DNA from: Chitinophagales bacterium 33-2
Lineage (GTDB): Bacteria > Bacteroidota > Bacteroidia > Chitinophagales > Chitinophagaceae
Reading direction: 5' to 3'
Length of the DNA stretch: 64,000 nt
NCBI GenBank assembly: GCA_002050435.1
Contig: MWYV01000032.1
Span: 1 to 64,000 of the forward strand
Shown: positions 1 through 7,890 of the stretch, piece by piece
How the letters are laid out: each line of letters opens with the position of its first letter
Position numbering within the stretch: the first letter of the stretch is position 1
Position numbers and translations under genes: made by a program
The notes under the pieces: generated by a model
Databases searched by the model: none
Told to the model about the DNA's origin: nothing
The model's input: only the letters and a program-made list of their open reading frames with translations

Positions 1-258
1 GGTTTAATTCACACCTTCTCCTGTTTTTCTTCTTTTGCTGGATAGTTTCGATCGCATGCGTTCCCTGCTCACTTTAAATCCGGGTCCATCACGCGCTGTG
101 TTCTTGGAAGAAATACCTGTAGACGGCTTAACAACAGATGATACGGTTTCATTGAAGAAAAGAGTACACGACCTTATGGCTAAACGCCTTGAAGAATACA
201 ATTATAGTTGGAAGATCCAGGAAAAAGAAGAAAAACAGGAGAAGGTGTGAATTAAACC
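1..258. repeat. 36-bp perfect inverted repeat at the window edge
   Basis: Bases 1-36 are the exact reverse complement of bases 223-258, with 186 bases between the arms. The right arm lies naturally in the 3' end and stop codon of the acyltransferase gene. The left arm interrupts the same gene: acyltransferase-like sequence starts only after base 36, and the reading frame has a stop (TAA) at 5-7 inside the arm. This is what a fold-back join at a contig end would give. A genuine hairpin-forming repeat is the alternative. Confidence 0.9.
38..250 (+). CDS. 1-acyl-sn-glycerol-3-phosphate acyltransferase (PlsC-like), C-terminal fragment
   Basis: About 70 residues with the look of the C-terminal tail of lysophospholipid acyltransferases: a Pro-Gly-Pro turn, then the strand 'AVFLEEIPVDGLT', then an amphipathic helix ('LKKRVHDLM') and a charged end rich in Lys and Glu. 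In this family the segment follows the acyl-binding core and precedes the C-terminus. The catalytic HxxxxD region lies outside the window or was lost at the inverted-repeat junction. The stop codon is at 248-250, and priA begins 43 bases later on the same strand. Assignment rests on this tail only, so it is tentative. Confidence 0.55.
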   Translation: MDSFDRMRSLLTLNPGPSRAVFLEEIPVDGLTTDDTVSLKKRVHDLMAKRLEEYNYSWKIQEKEEKQEKV

Positions 259-293
259 CGTCCCGTCATTGCCTCCTCCTTATTTTTACAAAC

Positions 294-2735
294 ATGTTTG
301 CAGAAGTCATTATACCATTGGCCTTGCCCAAAAACTATACATGGAGAATTCCTGAAAATATGTTGTCCCGTCTTCAAACGGGTTGCCGTGTAGAAGTAAA
401 CCTGGGGAAAAATAAAAAGTATGCAGGTGTTGTCAAACGCATTCACTCCGAAAAGCCTGAGTTTTTTGAACCAAAGGAAATTCTCAGCCTGCTGGATCCG
501 GAACCTGTAATTCAAAATTTCCAGTTGGAATTATGGTCATGGATGGCTTCCTATTATATGTGCACTGAGGGTGAAGTGATGGCAGCAGCACTGCCTGCCC
601 ATTTTAAATTATCGAGCGAAACCATATTGATCTTCAACGAAGAATACGGTGATGATTTTTCAGCGCTTGATAATGATGAATACCTGGTTGCAGAAGCGTT
701 GTTGATGAAGCACGAACTGAAACTTACCGAAGTGCAGCAGATCCTCGATGTAGCCCATGTGTACCCCATCGTAAACCGGTTGATCTTGAAGAAAATCTGT
801 TTTGTCTGGGAATCACTGAAACAAAGTTTCCAACCCAGGAAAGAAAGTTTTGTATTGCTGGATCCATTGTATGATAATGAAGAAAAGCTTTCCGAATTGC
901 TGAACAATTTTGGGAGGGCGCCGAAACAAATGGAATTGCTGCTGGCTTACCTGCATCTTATAAAGCAGCAGGGCGAAGTAAGCAAACCGGAATTATTGAA
1001 AAAATCAGGTGCTTCAGATGCACAATTAAAAGGTTTGTCAGACAAAGGCATTTTAAAAATTGAAAAGCGAAATGTCGACCGGATCATTTACGGACCAAAA
1101 GATATCCAAATAGATTTTGAATTAAATACAGCTCAGGAAGCAGCACTTAAAAGTCTTGATGCGCTTTTTCTAACCAAACAGGTTTGTCTTTTACATGGCA
1201 TCACCTCCAGCGGTAAAACCCATATTTACATCAGGCTTATTGAAAGATATTTAAGAAAAGGCCAGCAAGTTTTATATATGCTGCCCGAGATCGCGCTGAC
1301 CTCACAGATCATTCGCAGGTTGCAGAAACATTTTGGAGGATACATTGGTATTTATCATTCGAAATTCAGCCAGAATGAAAGAGTGGAGATCTGGAACAAG
1401 ATCAAATCCGGTGAACTAAAAATTGTTCTGGGTGCACGCTCTTCTCTTTTTCTTCCTTACCAGGATCTTGGTTTTATCATTTGTGATGAAGAGCATGACA
1501 CTTCTTACAAACAACAGGACCCTGCCCCGCGTTACAATGCGAGGGATGCTGCCATTTATCTTGCTTCTATTACCCAATCTAAAGTTTTGCTTGGCAGTGC
1601 CACTCCTGCGCTTGAAACTTATTATAATGCAAAAAAAGAGAAATACGGATTGGTTGAACTCCTGGAAAGGTTTGGTGATGTGCAGTTGCCCAATATGGAA
1701 CTGATTGATACTAAAAAGATCTTTAAAAAGCCGGGTGAAAAAATCATGTTATCGTCGCTATTGCTGGAATCCATTCATGGGGCAGTTGCAAATAAAAAGC
1801 AGGTGATTTTGTTTCAGAACAGAAGAGGCTATGCACCTTATCAGGTATGCGGCATGTGCGGCACGGTAACCGGCTGCAGGCAGTGCGATGTTTCATTAAC
1901 CTTTCATAAGTTTTCCAATAAGCTGGTTTGCCATTATTGCGGAACAGTATATCCCACTTCAGCTACCTGCCAGGCATGCGGAAGCGATAAACTGGTGCAA
2001 AAGAATTTTGGTACAGAAAAGATCGAAGAAATGCTATCAGAGCAATTACCGGATCTGAGGATATCGAGAATGGATTATGATACGGTGAAAAATAAAAACG
2101 CGCACGATGTATTGATTCAGCAGTTTGAGCAAAAAAAGATTGATGTGCTTGTGGGCACACAAATGGTGGTGAAAGGTCTTGATTTTGATCATGTGGGCCT
2201 GGTTGGAATCATTGATGCCGATGCTTTGTTGCATTTTGCAGATTTTCGGGTAAATGAAAGAGCCTTCCAGATGATGGAACAGGTGAGCGGGCGTGCAGGG
2301 AGAAGAGGTGAGCCCGGCAGGGTGATGATACAAGCCCTGAATACTCTGCATCCCGTACTCCAGCATGTTGTAAGGCATGATTATACAGGAATGTTTCTTG
2401 AAGAAATAGAAAAACGCAAACAGTTTTTTTATCCCCCTTTTTCAAGGATCATCCAATTACAATTCAGGCACAGGGATAGAGATGTGGTTACGGATGGGGC
2501 CAATGTTTTTGCAAGAAATCTTGGTGCTGTTTATGGGAAATATATGGTTGGTCCGGCAGAACCTGTCATCAACAGGGTAAGGAATATGTTTTTAATGGAA
2601 ATTTTATTTAAACTGCCAAGAGATGCAATGAAAATTGCCACCTGTAAAGAAGACATCTTAAAACAAACTGCTCAACTGCATGCGATTCCAAAATTTCGTC
2701 GCCTGGTAATTGTGCCCGACGTGGATGCATTATAA
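294..2735 (+). CDS. priA: Primosomal protein N' (replication restart helicase PriA)
   Basis: PriA is a 3'-5' DNA helicase that reloads the replisome at stalled forks. The protein has 813 residues, usual for the family. The N-terminal DNA-binding domain comes first, then a helicase core with Walker A 'GITSSGKTH' near residue 302 and a DEEH box near residue 398. A zinc-binding insertion at about residues 517-565 holds paired CxxC motifs ('CGMCG', 'CRQC', 'CHYC', 'CQAC'). Helicase motif VI is visible as 'QVSGRAGRRG'. The ATG at 294 was chosen because the in-frame extension upstream (from 189) overlaps the acyltransferase end and is basic, unlike PriA. murB follows after 8 bases, so the two are probably co-transcribed. 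Confidence 0.97.
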   Translation: MFAEVIIPLALPKNYTWRIPENMLSRLQTGCRVEVNLGKNKKYAGVVKRIHSEKPEFFEPKEILSLLDPEPVIQNFQLELWSWMASYYMCTEGEVMAAALPAHFKLSSETILIFNEEYGDDFSALDNDEYLVAEALLMKHELKLTEVQQILDVAHVYPIVNRLILKKICFVWESLKQSFQPRKESFVLLDPLYDNEEKLSELLNNFGRAPKQMELLLAYLHLIKQQGEVSKPELLKKSGASDAQLKGLSDKGILKIEKRNVDRIIYGPKDIQIDFELNTAQEAALKSLDALFLTKQVCLLHGITSSGKTHIYIRLIERYLRKGQQVLYMLPEIALTSQIIRRLQKHFGGYIGIYHSKFSQNERVEIWNKIKSGELKIVLGARSSLFLPYQDLGFIICDEEHDTSYKQQDPAPRYNARDAAIYLASITQSKVLLGSATPALETYYNAKKEKYGLVELLERFGDVQLPNMELIDTKKIFKKPGEKIMLSSLLLESIHGAVANKKQVILFQNRRGYAPYQVCGMCGTVTGCRQCDVSLTFHKFSNKLVCHYCGTVYPTSATCQACGSDKLVQKNFGTEKIEEMLSEQLPDLRISRMDYDTVKNKNAHDVLIQQFEQKKIDVLVGTQMVVKGLDFDHVGLVGIIDADALLHFADFRVNERAFQMMEQVSGRAGRRGEPGRVMIQALNTLHPVLQHVVRHDYTGMFLEEIEKRKQFFYPPFSRIIQLQFRHRDRDVVTDGANVFARNLGAVYGKYMVGPAEPVINRVRNMFLMEILFKLPRDAMKIATCKEDILKQTAQLHAIPKFRRLVIVPDVDAL

Positions 2736-2743
2736 ATTTTCTA

Positions 2744-3760
2744 ATGAAGATACTGGAGAACATATCGCTTAAACCCTTTAACAGCTTTGGCATTGATGCA
2801 GTGGCGGCATACTTTGCTTCATTTAATTCGGATGATGAACTGGAAGCTTTATTAAGATCGGAAACAGCCATCAATAACCATTGCCTGGTTTTGGGTGGTG
2901 GCAGCAATATTTTACTGACGAAAGACTTTCCGGGCCTGGTCATGAAAAATGAGATCAAAGGAATTGAGGTTGTTAATGAAACCGAAGATCAATTCATCAT
3001 TAAAGCAGGCGCAGGCGAGAACTGGCACCAACTGGTTTTGCATTGTGTGGAACAGGGATATGCCGGACTTGAAAATCTTTCACTCATTCCAGGAAACGTG
3101 GGCGCATCACCCATGCAGAATATTGGCGCTTATGGAGTGGAGATCAAAGACGTATTTGAAGCGCTGGAAGCATTCCATATTAAGGATAAGAGCATAGAGA
3201 AATTTGACAGGGAAGCCTGTTCTTTCGGATACAGGGAAAGTGTATTTAAAAATAAATATAAAGGTCAGTTTATCATTACTTCTGTCAGTTTTCGTTTGAA
3301 TAAGCAACCATTGTTCAATACTACTTATGGTGCCATTCAACAGGAACTGGAAAGGATGAATGTTCAGGAGTTGAGTATCAGGGCGGTTTCGCAGGCAGTG
3401 ATCAATATCAGGTCGTCCAAACTGCCCGATCCAAAACTTATTGGAAATGCAGGCAGCTTTTTTAAAAATCCTTTTGTCAGTATGGAGCAGTTTGAGTTGC
3501 TGAAGGATAAGTTTCCATCCATTGTGGCCTTTCCATTAGAGGGTGGTAATTTCAAACTGGCTGCCGGCTGGCTGATCGAGCAATGTGGTTGGAAGGGATT
3601 CAGGCAGGGAGATGCCGGCTGTTATCCAAAACAGGCGCTTGTTCTGGTTAATTATGGAAGTGCAAAAGGAGCAGAAATACTGGACCTTAGCGAAAAAATT
3701 ATCCGTTCTGTGGAAGCTAAATTTGGTGTGGTGCTGGAAAGAGAAGTAAACATCATTTAA
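2744..3760 (+). CDS. murB: UDP-N-acetylenolpyruvoylglucosamine reductase MurB
   Basis: MurB is the cytoplasmic FAD enzyme that reduces UDP-GlcNAc-enolpyruvate to UDP-MurNAc with NADPH in peptidoglycan precursor synthesis. The FAD-binding signature 'GGGSN' is at residues 51-55. 'NVGASPMQNIGAYG' follows in the FAD domain, and 'GSFFKNP' carries the serine used as the proton donor. At 338 residues with a C-terminal substrate-binding extension it resembles the E. coli type (type I) in length. The ATG at 2744 lies 8 bases after the priA stop, which supports an operon. No defects are seen. Confidence 0.97.
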   Translation: MKILENISLKPFNSFGIDAVAAYFASFNSDDELEALLRSETAINNHCLVLGGGSNILLTKDFPGLVMKNEIKGIEVVNETEDQFIIKAGAGENWHQLVLHCVEQGYAGLENLSLIPGNVGASPMQNIGAYGVEIKDVFEALEAFHIKDKSIEKFDREACSFGYRESVFKNKYKGQFIITSVSFRLNKQPLFNTTYGAIQQELERMNVQELSIRAVSQAVINIRSSKLPDPKLIGNAGSFFKNPFVSMEQFELLKDKFPSIVAFPLEGGNFKLAAGWLIEQCGWKGFRQGDAGCYPKQALVLVNYGSAKGAEILDLSEKIIRSVEAKFGVVLEREVNII

Positions 3761-3769
3761 AAAATAATT

Positions 3770-4318
3770 TTGATCAGAAGCTTTTTATTTACCGGATTAT
3801 TTTTTATCGGACTTCATTCAATAGCACATTATGATACCATTCACCTGAAGGAAGTAGCACATCCGGCGATGAACACTGAAAAGAACCCACAAGCTATTTT
3901 TTTACAGGTGGGCGGATCAGCGCCATTTCTTTCCCTGAAGTATGACAGACGGTTTAAAAAACGAAAAAATGGCTTTGGCTTCAATATTGGCTTTGGCTTA
4001 TTTGGTTTTGAAGAACAGCTGGTAAAATCTATACCCTTTTCCATCAATTTTCTGGCTGGTAAAAGCAATCATTTTGTTGAAGTAGGTGCAGGTGCCAGTT
4101 TTGTTACAGCTACCGTTTCCTGGTTCAGAAAACCAATTCCTGGAAATGGATTTATTTATCATACAAATTTTGGTTATCGCCACCAGCCTTCAAAAGGAGG
4201 CTTTTTGTTCAGGGTCGGACTCGCACCGGTATTTGGTCCGAACACCCGATCGGGGTATTTTCTGAGTTCCTATATGGGATTAGGATTTACGTTTCCATCC
4301 GCACGAAAAGCCCACTGA
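3770..4318 (+). CDS. Secreted or outer-membrane protein of unknown function, paralogue of the next gene
   Basis: A 182-residue protein that begins with a hydrophobic leader ('FLFTGLFFIGLHSIA') and then shows alternating hydrophobic and glycine/aromatic strands ('GFGFNIGFGLFGF', 'GYFLSSYMGLGFTF'), as in small beta-barrel proteins. The likely start is TTG at 3770, 9 bases after the murB stop; no ATG lies near the leader. It shares with the following gene a Leu-Ser-[Lys/Ala]-x-Tyr-Asp-Arg-Arg-Phe block, 'GYRHQP' and the overall layout, so the two are tandem duplicates. The function is not recognised. The barrel call is inferred from pattern only. Confidence 0.75.
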   Translation: MIRSFLFTGLFFIGLHSIAHYDTIHLKEVAHPAMNTEKNPQAIFLQVGGSAPFLSLKYDRRFKKRKNGFGFNIGFGLFGFEEQLVKSIPFSINFLAGKSNHFVEVGAGASFVTATVSWFRKPIPGNGFIYHTNFGYRHQPSKGGFLFRVGLAPVFGPNTRSGYFLSSYMGLGFTFPSARKAH

Positions 4319-4376
4319 AATAAAATTGTCATGTTTATTAAATCATTCATATTATTATTGCATATAAATACCAACC

Positions 4377-4907
4377 ATGATTAAGAAGTTCGCTATCCTC
4401 ACATTTTGTTGCCTGGGTTTTTTATTTACCAAAGCACAGGTGACAGATACCATCCGTTTAAGCGAAATGAGTAAAGGTCCTAAGATTGTAACAGACAGGG
4501 CCCCTCAGGCTTTGTATTTTCAATTAGGGGGATCGGGACCGATTTTGTCTGCCAACTACGACAGAAGGTTTGCGAAGACTTTAAATGGTGCCGGCTTTGC
4601 AGTAGGTTTAGGTTATTGGAATATAGGGGGCGAAAGTATGTTTTCAGTTCCTGTTTCCCTCAACTATTTATTCGGCAGGAAATCGCATTTTATTGAAATT
4701 GCAGGTGGCACCACTTTTATATCAGCCAGTGTATTGGACTGGACTGGTGAAAACGAGAATGAAACCGGCTTTATTCATCATATTAACCTTGGTTACAGGC
4801 ACCAGCCAGCAGCAGGTGGATTTTTCTTCAGAGGTGGGTTTAGTCCTTTATTCTACCAGGGGGAAGCCAATATGTCGTTCTATTTAGGTTTCGGTTATAA
4901 TTTTTAA
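4377..4907 (+). CDS. Secreted or outer-membrane protein of unknown function, tandem paralogue
   Basis: A 176-residue protein with a clear signal peptide ('FAILTFCCLGFLFTKAQ', probable cleavage after AQ). Glycine- and aromatic-rich strands follow, and the C-terminus is 'FYLGFGYNF', ending in Phe as outer-membrane barrels often do. It aligns with the preceding gene over most of its length: a shared 'YDRRF', 'SHFIE[I/V]', and 'GYRHQPxxGGFxFRxG'. A 58-base gap separates the two genes. The biological role is unknown. Duplication next to murB could suggest an envelope role, but that is inference. Confidence 0.8.
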   Translation: MIKKFAILTFCCLGFLFTKAQVTDTIRLSEMSKGPKIVTDRAPQALYFQLGGSGPILSANYDRRFAKTLNGAGFAVGLGYWNIGGESMFSVPVSLNYLFGRKSHFIEIAGGTTFISASVLDWTGENENETGFIHHINLGYRHQPAAGGFFFRGGFSPLFYQGEANMSFYLGFGYNF

Positions 4908-4940
4908 AAACAACTTGGTTAGTGGTGTTGTAAATTGTTT

Positions 4941-5037
4941 TGCCACGAAGACGCGAAGGCGCTAAGGGTTTTGAACCAGGAACCTGCCTTCGCTTTGGCG
5001 GGGATGCGTTCAACAACTGTTCAACAACCATTCAACT
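4941..5037. repeat. Dispersed intergenic repeat with phased TTCAAC hexamers (copy A)
   Basis: The segment starts with a 'tgccacgaagacgcgaagg' block and ends with TTCAAC at 5009, 5020 and 5031, spaced 11 bases apart. It matches the two copies at 40109-40221 and 40259-40371. It fills the gap between two convergent genes. Confidence 0.8.
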
Positions 5038-5038
5038 C

Positions 5039-6574
5039 CTAATTATAATCATCTTCATCAAATTCATCATCAAAAGATCCTGAAGCCTGTATATTCAACA
5101 TGCTGCCCATCAGGTCTTTAAACTCCACTGAAGTTTCCAGAATTTTTTTGCTGATCACAGAGTAAGCTGAAAGTCCGTGCAACACAAATTCCATCAGCAA
5201 GGCTGTTTCAGTTTCGTTTGCTTTAGGATAAAACTTTTTAACAAGTGCATGTAAACCGTCAACATTGTATAACAGGTTGATCTTATCGCGGTCTTTGGTT
5301 CCGAAAAAAACATTCAGGTGGTTGCCCTGGTCAAACCATTTGATAATTGATTTATACGGATTTTCTTCAGGTTGCGGAGCATCTGGTTTTTTTGAAACTC
5401 TTTTTTTAAGCAGTTCCGGATTCGGGAAATAATTGATGAACTGTGTTCTGAAAGCCCGATCGAGCAGGTTCATGGCTACCTGGTAAGGACCTTCCTGTTC
5501 TCCTTCATAAACCAGTTCGATTTTCCCCGTTATGGAAGGAATAATCCCGACCAGATCACTGATCCAGACCTGGCTCTTTTTTTCTTTATTTATTATAGTT
5601 CTTCTCTCCGCTGCACTCATGGCATTTTCAAGTGCTGAAATGGTGAGCCTGGCACTGACACCACTTTTCTTATCAACAAATTCACTGGCCCTTGCTTCAA
5701 AAGCTACCTGCTCCACAATTCTTTTTACAAGATCACTCAGGTTTATTTTTTCTTTTTGTTCCGCGGTGATGGCTGCTTCCTGTTCCGTTATGGCCAAAGC
5801 ATTTTCCAATGATTTAGGATAGTGCGTGAGTATCTGGCTTTCGATGCGGTCTTTTAATGGCGTAACAATTGAACCGCGATTGGTATAATCTTCGGGGTTG
5901 GCTGTAAAAACAAATAAAATATCAAGTGGCAACCTGAGTTTAAATCCGCGTATCTGAACATCGCCTTCTTCAAGAATATTAAATAGTGCCACCTGGATCC
6001 GCGCCTGCAGGTCAGGTAGTTCATTAATAACAAAAATGCTGCGGTTGCTTTTGGGAATGATGCCGTAATGGATCACCCTTTCATCAGCAAAACTGAGCTT
6101 GAGGTTTGCCGCTTTTATTGGATCAATATCACCGATAAGATCCGCAACACTCACATCCGGAGTGGCCAGTTTTTCACCATAACGCTGGCTGCGATGGATC
6201 CATTCAATTGGAGTGTCATCCCCTTTTTCATGAATCAGGTCTTTTGAAAATTTTGATATGGGACGAAGCGGGTCATCATTGATCTCACTACCGGTGATGA
6301 CTGGAATGTATTCATCCAGCAACTCCATCATCTGCCTTGCCATACGTGTTTTCGCCTGTCCGCGTAAACCAAGGAAAAGAATATTGTGTTTGCTTAAAAG
6401 CGCTCTTTCCACGTCAGGTATCACAGAGTCTTCATAACCGATGATCCCTGAAAATGTTTCTTCGCCCTGCTCCAGTCTTTTCACCAGGTTGTATCTTAAT
6501 TCTTCCTTGATGGTTCTTGATTGATAGCCTGCCTCTTTTAATTCCCTGATGGTATTGATTCTTTTTATGTCCAT
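5039..6574 (-). CDS. AAA+ ATPase of the MoxR / magnesium-chelatase ChlI type
   Basis: A 511-residue cytoplasmic ATPase. Walker A 'GLRGQAKTR' is at about residues 69-77, a Walker B-like 'SIFVINELPDL' follows, and 'VFTANPEDYTNRGSIV' with the downstream 'PLKDRI' resembles the sensor and arginine-finger regions of the ChlI/MoxR clade. These proteins usually work with a VWA-domain partner as chaperones or metal-insertion machines, and the VWA gene lies directly upstream on the same strand. Three starts are possible: TTG at 6634, ATG at 6625, ATG at 6574. The last was chosen because the conserved-looking sequence begins there. No chelatase H or D subunit is nearby, so chlorophyll or cobalamin chelation is unlikely. 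The client is unknown. Confidence 0.85.
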   Translation of the reverse strand: MDIKRINTIRELKEAGYQSRTIKEELRYNLVKRLEQGEETFSGIIGYEDSVIPDVERALLSKHNILFLGLRGQAKTRMARQMMELLDEYIPVITGSEINDDPLRPISKFSKDLIHEKGDDTPIEWIHRSQRYGEKLATPDVSVADLIGDIDPIKAANLKLSFADERVIHYGIIPKSNRSIFVINELPDLQARIQVALFNILEEGDVQIRGFKLRLPLDILFVFTANPEDYTNRGSIVTPLKDRIESQILTHYPKSLENALAITEQEAAITAEQKEKINLSDLVKRIVEQVAFEARASEFVDKKSGVSARLTISALENAMSAAERRTIINKEKKSQVWISDLVGIIPSITGKIELVYEGEQEGPYQVAMNLLDRAFRTQFINYFPNPELLKKRVSKKPDAPQPEENPYKSIIKWFDQGNHLNVFFGTKDRDKINLLYNVDGLHALVKKFYPKANETETALLMEFVLHGLSAYSVISKKILETSVEFKDLMGSMLNIQASGSFDDEFDEDDYN

Positions 6575-6698
6575 GATTTCATCATCTTTTTTTCGTGCGC
6601 ACACGAATTTTAATTTTTCTGGCATTGTTTGCAAATCAAATAAAAATGGAATTGAGGATCGAGTTTACTTGTTTTATTTTTCCTCATACTTATTCCAT

Positions 6699-7796
6699 CT
6701 AATAAAGCGTTTTTCGCTTACCGCTTTCAAAGTCTTTAAAAATAAAAGCACCCAGTTTATCCAGGCTTGCAAAATAGGCCTTTCCATTATTTGTTTCTGT
6801 GAACTCCTGCACAAACCTTTGTAGGTAAGGATCTGTTGCGATCATGAAAGTGGTGATCGGGATCTTTATTTTTTTGCATTGAGCGGCAAGATTCAGACAA
6901 CGGCTGGTGACTTTCCTGTCAAGACCAAAACTGTTCTTATAATATTTCCTTCCGATCTTAAGGCAGGTAGGTTTGCCATCGGTGATCATGAAGATCTGTT
7001 TATTTGGATTCTTCCTTCTTCTTAAAATATCCATTGCCAGTTCTAGTCCGGCTACTGTGTTGGTATGATAGGGACCCACCTGCAGGTAGGGCAGGTCCTT
7101 GATCTCTACCGGCCATGCATCGTTACCGAAAACAACAATATCCAGTGTGTCTTTTGGATATTTTGTGGTGATCAGTTCACTCAGTGCCATGGCTACTTTT
7201 TTTGCAGGTGTGATCCTGTCCTCACCATAAAGGATCATAGAGTGTGAAATATCGATCATCAGCACAGTGGATGTTTGTGCCTTGAAATCTGTTTCCCTGA
7301 TCTGGAGGTCATCTTCATTCATTGTAAATGAGTCCAGGCCGTGATTGATCTGTGCATTGCGGATGGATTCTGTAAAATCGATCTGCTCCAGCAGGTCACC
7401 AAACTGAAAGGGTCTAGTATCCGGACTCGCTTCATCACCCATACCGGGTTTATTCGTCTGGTGATCACCACTCCGTGTTTTTTTCAGTTTTCCAAAGATC
7501 TCTTCCAGGCTACGTTTGCGGATACCCTGTTCTGTTTTGGGCGTGATACTGATCTCACCTTTTTCGGGATTGTCTTTCAGGTATCCCTTGTCTTTCATGT
7601 CTTCAATGAAATCGCCCATTGCATATTCATCATCAGTTAGCTGGTATTGTTTGTCCAGTTCATTCATCCATTGCAAGGCTTCTGAAACATCACCACTGGT
7701 ATAGGTGAGCAACTGCAGGAAAAGGTCGAGCAACTGCTCAAACCTGGTCTTACCATTTTCATTGGCATTGAAACGTGTAAAATGAAATCCTTTCAT
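6699..7796 (-). CDS. VWA-domain protein, partner of the MoxR/ChlI-type ATPase
   Basis: A 365-residue protein without signal peptide. The N-terminal half is helical and charged; the C-terminal half is a von Willebrand factor A domain. The metal-dependent adhesion site is visible as DISHS at residues 182-186 (the DxSxS motif), with a later Thr and 'ITDGKPT' completing the site. It is transcribed just before the AAA+ gene, with a 124-base gap to the chosen ATPase start. AAA+/VWA pairs act together on protein complexes or cofactors in several bacteria; what this one does is not known from the sequence. Confidence 0.85.
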   Translation of the reverse strand: MKGFHFTRFNANENGKTRFEQLLDLFLQLLTYTSGDVSEALQWMNELDKQYQLTDDEYAMGDFIEDMKDKGYLKDNPEKGEISITPKTEQGIRKRSLEEIFGKLKKTRSGDHQTNKPGMGDEASPDTRPFQFGDLLEQIDFTESIRNAQINHGLDSFTMNEDDLQIRETDFKAQTSTVLMIDISHSMILYGEDRITPAKKVAMALSELITTKYPKDTLDIVVFGNDAWPVEIKDLPYLQVGPYHTNTVAGLELAMDILRRRKNPNKQIFMITDGKPTCLKIGRKYYKNSFGLDRKVTSRCLNLAAQCKKIKIPITTFMIATDPYLQRFVQEFTETNNGKAYFASLDKLGAFIFKDFESGKRKTLY

Positions 7797-7854
7797 GCTT
7801 AAAATTAACGGCTATAATCAATACAATAACTATGCTTCTTTGTTCATATCGTTA

Positions 7855-7883
7855 AAAGAAAAAACCTCCACTTGGGAGGTTTT
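7855..7883 (-). terminator. Rho-independent terminator after the DUF2723 gene
   Basis: A perfect 9-bp stem (AAAACCTCC / GGAGGTTTT) with an ACTTG loop, 7861-7883. On the minus strand it is followed by a T-rich tract, 7855-7860. It lies 8 bases beyond the stop codon of the minus-strand gene at 7891. Confidence 0.85.
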
Positions 7884-7890
7884 AAAAACA

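Noticed and set aside
189-293. Extended priA N-terminus from 189
   Set aside because: The added 35 residues are basic, overlap the acyltransferase end and do not resemble PriA; ATG 294 starts the typical N-terminus.
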